A stretch of 21,945 nucleotides of DNA from Bacillota bacterium. Lineage in GTDB: Bacteria; Bacillota; Clostridia; Christensenellales; CAG-138. Under the pieces are notes generated by a model. It was given only the letters and a program-made list of their open reading frames with translations, was not told where the DNA came from and made no database searches. The stretch's first letter is position 1, and every line of letters begins with the position of its first letter. Location of the stretch: NCBI GenBank assembly GCA_023416895.1, contig JAEZGQ010000148.1, positions 1-21,945 of the forward strand, read 5' to 3'. Shown in pieces: positions 13,569 to 20,649 of the stretch. Made by a program: the position numbers and the translations under genes.

Positions 13569-15167
13569 TTAAAGCGCGGCAAACCGCTTTGCACCGTCTT
13601 TTTCAAGCAAAGCACCCGCAGCAACCGTAAGCGCCGCAACAACGGCAAGAAGAAGCACTCCGTAAAACCCCGCCTGCTTCGCTCCCTCGCCCGTAAGCCA
13701 TACGATGGGAAGGATGGAAGCCGCCATGCCGATGAGTATCGTCACGAGCACCGGAGCGCCTTGTTTGATGACCTCCGCCTCATTTTGCCAGTCGAGCTTG
13801 GGAAAGCAGAGGTTTAAATAAAGCCCCACTCGCGCGATGAATACCGTATAAACAAGCGGCACCGCGTACATAAGAACCGCCGTAAGCACATCCGCTTTGA
13901 GCACAACGTTCAAAACCGTTGCTGCAACCACAACCGCAGGTGCCATCACGGTGATGCTCACAAGGCATTTTGCGTTGAACAAATCGCGTATCCTCAGGGG
14001 AAGCACCTTCATTTGCCAAAGCCTATTCCCCTCAATGGAAACGCTCGCGGGCGTGGTGGCACTCATACCGGCAAAAAGCGCAAGCGCAAACGGCGCGGCA
14101 GACTTCATAATGTCCGGAAGCCCCGGCATTTCAAGCACCGTGCCAAGCTTTTCTTCGCCCATAATTGCAAGAGCTACAGAGCCGATTACCACGAGCACCG
14201 CACCAAACGCGGTGTTGAACACGTAGAGCGTGGAGGCAAAATAACGCTTGATTTCCTTTTGATAAAGCGCGCGAACCGGTGAAAGCGCGAGTTGGTGCGC
14301 TTTCCCTTGCTTGCGCACGGCGGTTTTTGAGCGAAGGCTCGTGTTGAGCCGCTTAAAGTTTTTGGCAACCACCGCCACAAAAGCCGCAAACACCACTGCA
14401 CTGACGCCCGCAAAAAGCAAGAAATCAAGTGTGCTTGCACCTGCGACCGCGGATGCGTACCACGTGGCGACCGGGTACAAGCGCGAAACGCTTGCGGTGA
14501 GCTGTGCGCTGATGCTTTGAATTTGCTCAACGACCTGTGGCGCCATGAATGAGAGCGCCATGATGCCGATGAATACCGCAAACAGCAGCACGAGCGTGAC
14601 GAGGTTGCTGCGGCGGAAACGCGCGCCAAACGACGCCACGAGCGTGCCGATGACCGCCGCTATGGAAAGTGGCAGAAGCGGCACGAAGAACAGCAGCACA
14701 AAAAAACGTGCATAGAAGCCAAAGCCCTGCGGCGAAAACGCTATGTACGCAGCACCAGCCGGGAGTAGCAGAAACGACATGAAAAAAAGGTTCGCACCGT
14801 AAAGCCTTAAGATACGGCTCAAAACAAGCGTTCTTTCCGGTACGGGCAGGCTCATCAAAAGCTCGTAGTCACGAAAGGAAAACAGCGTTGGCGCAACCTT
14901 GGCGACGGTAGTGATGAGCACCGTGATAGATGCACCCGCGCAGGCAAGCGCGAGCAAAGCGTCAAGCGCATCGAGCTGGTTGAGCACATAACCCATGCCG
15001 TAAAACGACGAAAACGCCATGCCGAGCATCATCACCGCCACAAAAACAAACAGCACGAACATGCCCACTTTGCGGCTTTTCTGTTTTTTGTCTTTGCCGT
15101 GCACCATCTCGTTAAGGCCGGCAAAACCCAAAAAGGATATCTTTAAAAGCGATAACAGCTTCTTCAC
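13569..15167 (-). CDS. ABC-2 type transporter permease
   Basis: This 532-residue protein has about twelve hydrophobic segments in two groups separated by a polar stretch near residues 265-305 ('KNFKRLNTSLRSKTAVRKQGKA'). The N-terminal region includes 'FSFRDYELLMSLPVPERTLVLSRI', a feature of ABC-2 permeases in which a short cytoplasmic stretch contacts the ATPase. The length and double set of helices fit the large single-chain permeases paired with one ATPase, as in the PF16949-like group of Firmicutes. The start overlaps the ATPase stop by four bases (ATGA), so the two are translationally coupled. Such exporters move lipids, peptides or antibiotics; nothing here names the substrate. A strong hairpin follows the stop. 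Confidence 0.82.
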   Translation of the reverse strand: MKKLLSLLKISFLGFAGLNEMVHGKDKKQKSRKVGMFVLFVFVAVMMLGMAFSSFYGMGYVLNQLDALDALLALACAGASITVLITTVAKVAPTLFSFRDYELLMSLPVPERTLVLSRILRLYGANLFFMSFLLLPAGAAYIAFSPQGFGFYARFFVLLFFVPLLPLSIAAVIGTLVASFGARFRRSNLVTLVLLFAVFIGIMALSFMAPQVVEQIQSISAQLTASVSRLYPVATWYASAVAGASTLDFLLFAGVSAVVFAAFVAVVAKNFKRLNTSLRSKTAVRKQGKAHQLALSPVRALYQKEIKRYFASTLYVFNTAFGAVLVVIGSVALAIMGEEKLGTVLEMPGLPDIMKSAAPFALALFAGMSATTPASVSIEGNRLWQMKVLPLRIRDLFNAKCLVSITVMAPAVVVAATVLNVVLKADVLTAVLMYAVPLVYTVFIARVGLYLNLCFPKLDWQNEAEVIKQGAPVLVTILIGMAASILPIVWLTGEGAKQAGFYGVLLLAVVAALTVAAGALLEKDGAKRFAAL

Positions 15168-15874
15168 TTTTCAATCAACTCCAAAAACACGTCCTCAAGC
15201 GACGCGTTGCCCTTGACTGCGTCGGTTTCCCCGTCTGCAATGAGCGTGCCGTTTTTGATGATGGCGATGCGGTTGCAAAGCTTTTCTGCAACGTCGAGCA
15301 CATGCGTTGAAAAGAAAATCGCACCGCCGCTTTGTGTAAGCTCCCGCATGATGGTTTTGAGCGTGTGCGCCGCAACGGGATCAAGCCCTACAAACGGTTC
15401 GTCAAGCACCAACAGCGTAGGCGCGTGTACGAGCGCGGCGATGAGCGAGGTTTTCTGCTTCATGCCATGCGAATAACCGGCGATCAGGCCATAAAGGTCG
15501 TTTTCCATTTCAAACGCCTTTGCGTAGCGCGACAGGCGCTCTTGGCGCTCCTGTTGCGGCACGCCGAAAACGTCGGCAATAAAGTTGACGTACTGATAGC
15601 CAGTAAGGTGATCGTAAATATCCGGGTTGTCGGGAATAAAGGCGATCATTCGCTTGCACGCGACAGGATCTTCCTTAATAGAAACACCGTTTACGAAAAT
15701 GTCGCCCGCCTCAAAGCCCAGCACGCCCACCGCGCAGCGGATGGCCGTGGTTTTTCCTGCGCCGTTGTGGCCGATGAAGCCGTAAATATCGCCCGCGTTC
15801 ACCTTGAGATTGAGGTTGTTGACCGCGAGCTTTTTGCCCGGATACGATTTGGAAACGCCTCTAAATTCCAACAT
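15164..15874 (-). CDS. ABC transporter ATP-binding protein, ABC-2 exporter type
   Basis: A 236-residue ATPase: Walker A GHNGAGKT (35-42), signature in the variant form YSHGMKQK (134-141) common in ABC-2 exporters, Walker B 'LLVLDEP' (154-160) with the D-loop GLD, and the switch His in 'FSTHVLD' (188-194). Start ATG 15874 is preferred over in-frame starts further upstream, because the ABC fold begins at once ('MLEFRGVSKSYPGKK') and GAAGGTG is well placed 7 bp before it. It pairs with the permease gene that overlaps its stop by four bases. A strong minus-strand promoter sits at 16011-16039, giving a leader of about 130 nt that contains a 24-nt imperfect palindrome (15911-15934). Confidence 0.92.
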   Translation of the reverse strand: MLEFRGVSKSYPGKKLAVNNLNLKVNAGDIYGFIGHNGAGKTTAIRCAVGVLGFEAGDIFVNGVSIKEDPVACKRMIAFIPDNPDIYDHLTGYQYVNFIADVFGVPQQERQERLSRYAKAFEMENDLYGLIAGYSHGMKQKTSLIAALVHAPTLLVLDEPFVGLDPVAAHTLKTIMRELTQSGGAIFFSTHVLDVAEKLCNRIAIIKNGTLIADGETDAVKGNASLEDVFLELIEK

Positions 15875-16010
15875 GCCCAAACACCTTCTTTCAAGCACAT
15901 TCCGCCATAGGAGCGAAGCGAATTTCGCAGGCTCCGCATATGCGCGTTTCCCCCAAAAACAAACCATAGCACGCGCAACAAAAACCGATGGAGAACTGCC
16001 GTTTACGGAC

Positions 16011-16039
16011 ATTATAACCCTAGGCACTGCGCGCGTCAA
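16011..16039 (-). promoter_or_regulatory. Promoter of the ABC exporter operon
   Basis: Minus strand: TTGACG (16034-16039), 17 bp, TATAAT (16011-16016). Eleven of twelve consensus bases match. Predicted start near 16004. Confidence 0.8.
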
Positions 16040-16046
16040 ACAGTGC
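16024..16046. promoter_or_regulatory. Dyad around the exporter -35 box
   Basis: GCACTG (16024-16029) and CAGTGC (16041-16046) are perfect 6-bp inverted arms, 11 bp apart, enclosing the -35 box of the minus promoter. A repressor here would block the promoter. Confidence 0.4.
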
Positions 16047-16079
16047 GTTGCCGCGCTCAACTCCAAAAAAGCCGCTTTT

Positions 16080-16094
16080 TTGCGCGACGCGCAA
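16080..16094. promoter_or_regulatory. 15-bp palindrome between the two promoters
   Basis: TTGCGCG-A-CGCGCAA has perfect 7-bp arms. It lies about 40 bp upstream of both -35 boxes, a position suited to an activator or shared regulator. Confidence 0.35.
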
Positions 16095-16100
16095 TGCTAA

Positions 16101-16145
16101 ACCAAATGTTTACCGTTACCTAACAAAAACTCATTGACATTTGGT
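16101..16145. promoter_or_regulatory. 9-bp inverted repeat overlapping the polyamine-operon promoter
   Basis: ACCAAATGT (16101-16109) and ACATTTGGT (16137-16145) are perfect inverted copies, 27 bp apart. The right copy overlaps the -35 box. Candidate binding sites for the cupin-XRE regulator encoded just downstream. Confidence 0.5.
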
Positions 16146-16162
16146 GAAAACAGTGTTTTAAT
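16134..16162 (+). promoter_or_regulatory. Promoter of the polyamine operon
   Basis: TTGACA (16134-16139), 17 bp, TTTAAT (16157-16162). Predicted start near 16169, giving a leader of about 64 nt before the GTG of the regulator gene. Confidence 0.8.
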
Positions 16163-16232
16163 AATCTCGTTTGTTTAGGCGTTGTAAACAGGAAGTTTAT
16201 TTTCCCATGTACGCGGAAAGGAGGCCCAAACG

Positions 16233-16772
16233 GTGGAAATCGGCAGCAAGATCAAGCGGTATCGCATCAAGCTCAACCTTACACAGGAGGAGCTCGCAGC
16301 ACGCACAGAGCTTTCAAAAGGCTTTATTTCGCAGCTTGAACGCGATTTGACCTCCCCCTCCATCGCCACGCTGATGGACATTCTCGAGGCGCTCGGCACG
16401 GATCTGGCCGAGTTTTTCTCGGAAAGAGCCGAGGAAAAAGTCGTTTTTTGCGCGGAGGATGTTTTCGTAAAAGAGGATGCGGAAACCGGTCATTCCATCC
16501 GCTGGCTCATCCCAAACGCGCAAAAGAATGCGCTTGAACCCATTCTTGTTACGCTCGAAAACGGCGGCCGCACCCCGGAGGACGATCCGCACGAGGGCGA
16601 GGAATTCGGCTATGTGCTTTCAGGCGGGATCACGCTCGTGGTGGGCGAAAGGAAATTCCGCGTAAAAAAGGGTGAAAGCTTTTGCTTTAAGCCCTTGAGC
16701 GTACACTATGTGAAAAACACCGGCAAAACGGAAGCGAAGCTTCTTTGGGTATCCACCCCGCCGAGCTTTTAA
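16233..16772 (+). CDS. XRE-cupin regulator of polyamine transport, PuuR-like
   Basis: A 179-residue protein with an N-terminal XRE helix-turn-helix ('IKRYRIKLNLTQEELAARTELSKGFISQLERDLTSPSIATL', about 7-47) and a C-terminal cupin barrel (about 105-177) with 'HEGEEFGYVLSGGITLVVG' and 'GESFCFKPLSVHYVKN'. This layout is shared with PuuR and related regulators, where the cupin senses a small molecule such as putrescine or spermidine. GTG 16233 is the start, with AAAGGAGG at 16216-16223. It leads the potABCD operon, with potA 34 bp on, so it most likely controls its own operon through the repeats near the promoter. Whether it represses or activates cannot be read from the sequence. Confidence 0.88.
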   Translation: MEIGSKIKRYRIKLNLTQEELAARTELSKGFISQLERDLTSPSIATLMDILEALGTDLAEFFSERAEEKVVFCAEDVFVKEDAETGHSIRWLIPNAQKNALEPILVTLENGGRTPEDDPHEGEEFGYVLSGGITLVVGERKFRVKKGESFCFKPLSVHYVKNTGKTEAKLLWVSTPPSF

Positions 16773-16806
16773 TACTCGCTCGTTTTGAGCGCTTCGGAGG
16801 CCAACC

Positions 16807-17925
16807 GTGAGCAAGCACTTGATTGAACTTGTGAACATCCGTAAATCCTATGATGGTGAGGATGCCTTAAAAAACATCAACCTTTACATCCGCGACGGCG
16901 AATTTTTGACGCTTCTGGGCCCTTCGGGCTGCGGAAAGACGACAATGCTTCGCATCATCGCGGGGTTTGTAATGCCCACCGAAGGGCAGGTATATATGGA
17001 GGAGAAGGACCTTGTATCCATCCCCCCCTACAAGCGCCGTGTAAACACGGTGTTCCAAAAGTATGCGCTGTTTCCGCACCTCAATGTGTTTGACAACATC
17101 GCGTTTGGTCTTAAAATTCAAAAGCTGCCCAAGGCGGAAATCGAAACGCGTGTCAACGAAATGCTCGAGCTTGTAAACCTCAAGGGTTACGGCAAGCGCT
17201 GGATCGAGCAGCTCAGTGGCGGCCAGCAGCAACGCGTCGCAATCGCCAGGGCGCTTGTGAACCGCCCCCAAGTATTGCTTCTTGACGAGCCTTTAGGCGC
17301 GCTTGATTTAAAGCTTCGCAAAGGCATGCAGCTTGAATTGAAGCGCATGCAGCAGCGCCTGGGTATTACCTTTATTTATGTAACACACGATCAGGAAGAG
17401 GCGCTCACGATGAGTGATACCATCGTTGTAATGAACGAGGGCGTTATTCAGCAGATCGGCACGCCGACGGATATTTACAATGAGCCCAAAAACATATTTG
17501 TAGCCAAGTTCATCGGCGAGAGCAACATTGTGCCGGGCGAAATGCTGGAAGACTACAAGGTTCGCTTCTACGGTAACGTGTACGAGTGCGTGGACAAGGG
17601 GTTTGCCAAAAACCAGCCGGTGGATGTTGTTGTACGTCCCGAGGATATCGACATCGTCGAGCCTGAGGCTGCGAAGCTTACGGGTGTGGTGCGAAGCGTC
17701 CTTTTCATGGGCGTTCACTATGAATTCCGCGTGGAGTGTGCTGATTTTACCTGGACCGTCCATTCCACAGACTATGTGCCCGTGGGACAAAACGTGGGGC
17801 TCATCATTCTGCCCGACGCAATCCACATTATGAACAAGTCCATCACGCCTGACGCGATGGAACTTAGTGTGGAGGATGAGGACATTGACCCCGAAGAGGA
17901 AGCAGAGCCCGTAGAAGAAATCTGA
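16807..17925 (+). CDS. potA: PotA, spermidine/putrescine transporter ATPase
   Basis: A 372-residue ATPase: Walker A GPSGCGKT (38-45), Q-loop 'VFQKYALFPHLNV' (82-94), signature LSGGQQQR (136-143), Walker B 'LLLDEP' (157-162) with GALD, and switch His in 'VTHDQEEAL' (192-200). Residues about 272-342 form a TOBE_2 regulatory domain. Length matches E. coli PotA (378). It drives uptake through PotB-PotC. The start is GTG with GGAGG at 16797-16801. The C-terminal about 20 residues are very acidic (EDEDIDPEEEAEPVEE), an extension I do not recall in E. coli PotA. potB follows by 17 bp. Confidence 0.95.
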   Translation: MSKHLIELVNIRKSYDGEDALKNINLYIRDGEFLTLLGPSGCGKTTMLRIIAGFVMPTEGQVYMEEKDLVSIPPYKRRVNTVFQKYALFPHLNVFDNIAFGLKIQKLPKAEIETRVNEMLELVNLKGYGKRWIEQLSGGQQQRVAIARALVNRPQVLLLDEPLGALDLKLRKGMQLELKRMQQRLGITFIYVTHDQEEALTMSDTIVVMNEGVIQQIGTPTDIYNEPKNIFVAKFIGESNIVPGEMLEDYKVRFYGNVYECVDKGFAKNQPVDVVVRPEDIDIVEPEAAKLTGVVRSVLFMGVHYEFRVECADFTWTVHSTDYVPVGQNVGLIILPDAIHIMNKSITPDAMELSVEDEDIDPEEEAEPVEEI

Positions 17926-17942
17926 GCAAGGAGGCGCAGGAA

Positions 17943-18770
17943 ATGAAGCGTAGCGTATTTTCCTATCCGTACATCGTATGGATGGTCATGTTCATCCTTT
18001 CGCCGATGCTGCTCATCGTATACTATGCGTTTTCCTCAGACGGCGCTTTAACCTTCGCAAATGTACGAGACGCACTTTCGAGCGAAATCTATATGCCAGT
18101 GCTTTTGCGCTCGGTGATTGTAGCCCTTGAGGCGACGGCAATCTGCATCGCGCTCGGGTACCCTGTCGCATACCTTCTTTCCAAAATGAAAAAGAGCACA
18201 GCATCGCTTGTATCGGTGCTTTTCATCGTGCCGATGTGGATGAACTTTTTGCTTCGCACGTATGCTTGGCAGGTAATCCTTGATTCGAGCGGTATCCTCA
18301 ACAGCTGGCTGAAGGCCTTCGGGCTTGAGCCGCTCCACCTCCTTTATACGGAAGGCGCGGTGATGCTCGGTACGGTTTACAACTTTTTGCCGTTTATGAT
18401 TTTGCCGATCTATACGGTGCTCATCAAACTCGACAAGTCGCACATTGAAGCCGCGCAGGATTTGGGCGCAAACGGCGCAACCACTTTTTTCAAGGTGGTG
18501 CTGCCGCTTTCCATGCCGGGAGTGATCTCGGGCATCACGATGGTATTCATCCCCGCCATCACCACGTTTGCCATTTCAAGGCTCCTTGGCGGCGGCAAGT
18601 ACATGCTTTACGGCGATTTGATCGAGAACCAGTTCATCACGCTCGGCGTGAACGGCTGGAACGCAGGGTCCGCGCTCTCATTCATCCTTTTGGTGTTGGT
18701 CGTTATCTCCATGGTCATCATGCGCCGTGCCGAACGCGAGGCCGGTGAGGAAGGGGGCAAGCTCTGGTGA
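17943..18770 (+). CDS. potB: PotB, polyamine transporter permease
   Basis: A 275-residue inner-membrane permease with six hydrophobic segments. The binding-protein-dependent transport signature, the EAA loop that docks on the ATPase, is at about residues 165-190 ('EAAQDLGANGATTFFKVVLP'). 'FIVPMWMNFLLRTYAWQVIL' before it is typical of PotB. AGGAGG at 17931-17936 precedes the ATG. The stop overlaps the potC GTG start (GTGA), so the two permease halves are translationally coupled and probably made in equal amounts. Confidence 0.94.
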   Translation: MKRSVFSYPYIVWMVMFILSPMLLIVYYAFSSDGALTFANVRDALSSEIYMPVLLRSVIVALEATAICIALGYPVAYLLSKMKKSTASLVSVLFIVPMWMNFLLRTYAWQVILDSSGILNSWLKAFGLEPLHLLYTEGAVMLGTVYNFLPFMILPIYTVLIKLDKSHIEAAQDLGANGATTFFKVVLPLSMPGVISGITMVFIPAITTFAISRLLGGGKYMLYGDLIENQFITLGVNGWNAGSALSFILLVLVVISMVIMRRAEREAGEEGGKLW

Positions 18771-19579
18771 AAAAACTCAAGTCGTTTTTTAAAGGCACCT
18801 ACCTTACCTTAATGCTCCTTTTCCTTTACGCCCCCATTGCGGTGCTGATGGTGTTTTCCTTCAACGATTCCAAAACCATGGGCAATTGGAAGGGCTTTTC
18901 GTTGCGCTGGTACGAGGCGCTGATTTCTGACGCAACGCTCATGAACGCGCTTTGGGTAACGCTTTCGGTCGCCATCATTTCGGCTACCGTAGCGACGGTG
19001 ATCGGCACCTTCGCGGCCATCGGCCTTCACTCTATGAAAAAAGCGCCGCGCGCGGTGGTGGAAAATATTTCGCAGGTTCCTGTAGTGAACCCTGATCTCG
19101 TAACGGGCATCAGCTTTATGATGCTGTTCGCGTTCATCGGCATTACGGGCGGCTACACGCGCATGCTCATTGCGCACATCACCTTCAACATCCCGTATGT
19201 GATCTTTTCGGTGCTGCCAAAGCTAAGGCAAAGCTCCAACTCGCTTTACGAGGCAGCCATGGACCTTGGCTGCACGCCGTGGATGGCGCTTCGCAAGGTT
19301 GTAATCCCCGACATCATGCCGGGCATCGTTTCGGGCTTCATCCTCGCGTTTACGATGAGCCTCGATGATTTCGTGGTGAGCTGGTTTGCGACCGACGGTA
19401 TTCAAAACCTTTCCATTTACATTTACTCTATCGCGCGGCGCGGCATCAGTCCCAAGATCAACGCCTTGAGTACGCTGATGTTCGTAGCGGTGGTAACGCT
19501 TCTGCTGATCGTCAACCTTAAATCCATCCGCGAGGAACGCGCAGCATCCATACAGAACAAAAAACTTACCGCACGGTAA
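18767..19579 (+). CDS. potC: PotC, polyamine transporter permease
   Basis: A 270-residue permease with six membrane segments and an EAA loop 'YEAAMDLGCTPWMALRKVVIP' at about residues 162-182. 'FSFNDSKTMGNWKGFSLRWYEAL' near the start is characteristic of PotC. It starts with GTG inside the end of potB (4-base overlap). With PotB it forms the channel powered by PotA. potD follows by 20 bp. Confidence 0.94.
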   Translation: MKKLKSFFKGTYLTLMLLFLYAPIAVLMVFSFNDSKTMGNWKGFSLRWYEALISDATLMNALWVTLSVAIISATVATVIGTFAAIGLHSMKKAPRAVVENISQVPVVNPDLVTGISFMMLFAFIGITGGYTRMLIAHITFNIPYVIFSVLPKLRQSSNSLYEAAMDLGCTPWMALRKVVIPDIMPGIVSGFILAFTMSLDDFVVSWFATDGIQNLSIYIYSIARRGISPKINALSTLMFVAVVTLLLIVNLKSIREERAASIQNKKLTAR

Positions 19580-19599
19580 AAAGAAGGAGGAACCTGCCC

Positions 19600-20649
19600 A
19601 TGAAAAAACTCGCATTCCTTGTTGCTCTCGTCCTCGCCATCGCTCCCCTTGCGGGTTGCGGCGCTGCGCAGGAAGGCACCGTTACCATCAATGTACTCAA
19701 CTGGGGCGATTACATCGACGAAAGTCTTCTCGATCAGTTCACCGAGGAAACCGGCATTAAGGTGAATTATACGCCCATGGCAAACAATGAAGAAATGCTG
19801 GTAAAGCTCAGTGCGACCGACAGCATTTACGACGTATGCTTCCCGTCGGACTATATCATCGAAAAGCTGATCGCCGATGATATGCTGCACGAGTTGAACA
19901 AAGATAATATCCCCAACATCGCAAACATCGACGAGAGGTTCTTGAACCTCGGCTTCGACCCCGGCAACAAATACTCCGTACCCTATATGTGGGGCACGGT
20001 AGGCATTCTCTATAACACCACCATGGTAACCGAGCCCGTCAAAAGCTGGGACATTCTTTGGGACGCGAAGTACAGCGGGCAAATTCTCATGTACGATAGC
20101 ATCCGCGACACCATCGGTGTGGCGCTAATGAAGCTTGGGTACTCCATCAACACCCGTGACGAGCAGCAGATTCTCGACGCGGAAGCCGCCCTCATCGAGC
20201 AGAAGCCCTTGGTACTCGCCTACCTTGGCGACTCCATCAAGGACACCATGATCAACGGCGGCGGAGCTTTGGCGGTCGTTTATTCGGGCGACGCCATGTG
20301 GTGCTCCGACCCTGTGGAGGGCAACGGCGACCTCGCCTATGCCGTACCGGAAACGGGCAGCAACCTTTGGTTTGACAACATCGTCATTCCCAAAACCTCC
20401 AAGCACACCGCGGAAGCCGAGGCATTCATCAACTTCCTGTGCGATGCGGAGGTGGCGAAGACCAACACCGAGTACATCGGCTACTCCACGCCAAATGCTG
20501 CCGCGTTTGAGATGCTCGACGACAGCTACAAAAACAACCCCACTTACAATCCACCGCAGGAAATTCTTGACAAGTGCGAGCTGTACCATGACCTTGGAGA
20601 CTTTATCAACGTCTACAATGCCTCTTGGAACAGAATCAAAGCAGGCTAA
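19600..20649 (+). CDS. potD: PotD-like polyamine-binding lipoprotein
   Basis: A 349-residue solute-binding lipoprotein. The signal peptide ends in a lipobox LAGC (Cys20), as expected in a Gram-positive cell. The fold is that of PotD/PotF: 'NWGDYI' (34-39), 'FPSDYIIEKL' (81-90), 'PYMWGTVGI' (128-136), 'YSGDAMW' (228-234), 'LWFDN' (256-260). Compared from memory with E. coli, Trp35, Tyr38, Tyr85, Trp257 and Asp259 match PotD contacts, while positions of PotD Asp168 and Glu171 are Ser167 and Asp170, and Asp231 matches a PotF contact. Both putrescine and spermidine are therefore possible substrates. AAGGAGG lies 10 bp before the ATG. The TAA shares one base with the next ATG. Confidence 0.93.
   Translation: MKKLAFLVALVLAIAPLAGCGAAQEGTVTINVLNWGDYIDESLLDQFTEETGIKVNYTPMANNEEMLVKLSATDSIYDVCFPSDYIIEKLIADDMLHELNKDNIPNIANIDERFLNLGFDPGNKYSVPYMWGTVGILYNTTMVTEPVKSWDILWDAKYSGQILMYDSIRDTIGVALMKLGYSINTRDEQQILDAEAALIEQKPLVLAYLGDSIKDTMINGGGALAVVYSGDAMWCSDPVEGNGDLAYAVPETGSNLWFDNIVIPKTSKHTAEAEAFINFLCDAEVAKTNTEYIGYSTPNAAAFEMLDDSYKNNPTYNPPQEILDKCELYHDLGDFINVYNASWNRIKAG

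Larger units (their letters stand above)
15875..16232. promoter_or_regulatory. Divergent control region
   Basis: No gene lies in these 358 bp between the ABC exporter (minus) and the polyamine operon (plus). It holds one promoter for each direction, a dyad around the minus -35, a 15-bp palindrome (16080-16094), an A6-GCCGC-T6 palindrome (16065-16081), and two pairs of inverted repeats around the plus promoter. Confidence 0.7.

Noticed and set aside
15875..16066. Longer N-terminus of the ABC ATPase
   Set aside because: The fold begins at ATG 15874 with a suitable ribosome binding site, and the promoter -10 at 16011-16016 would lie inside the longer version.
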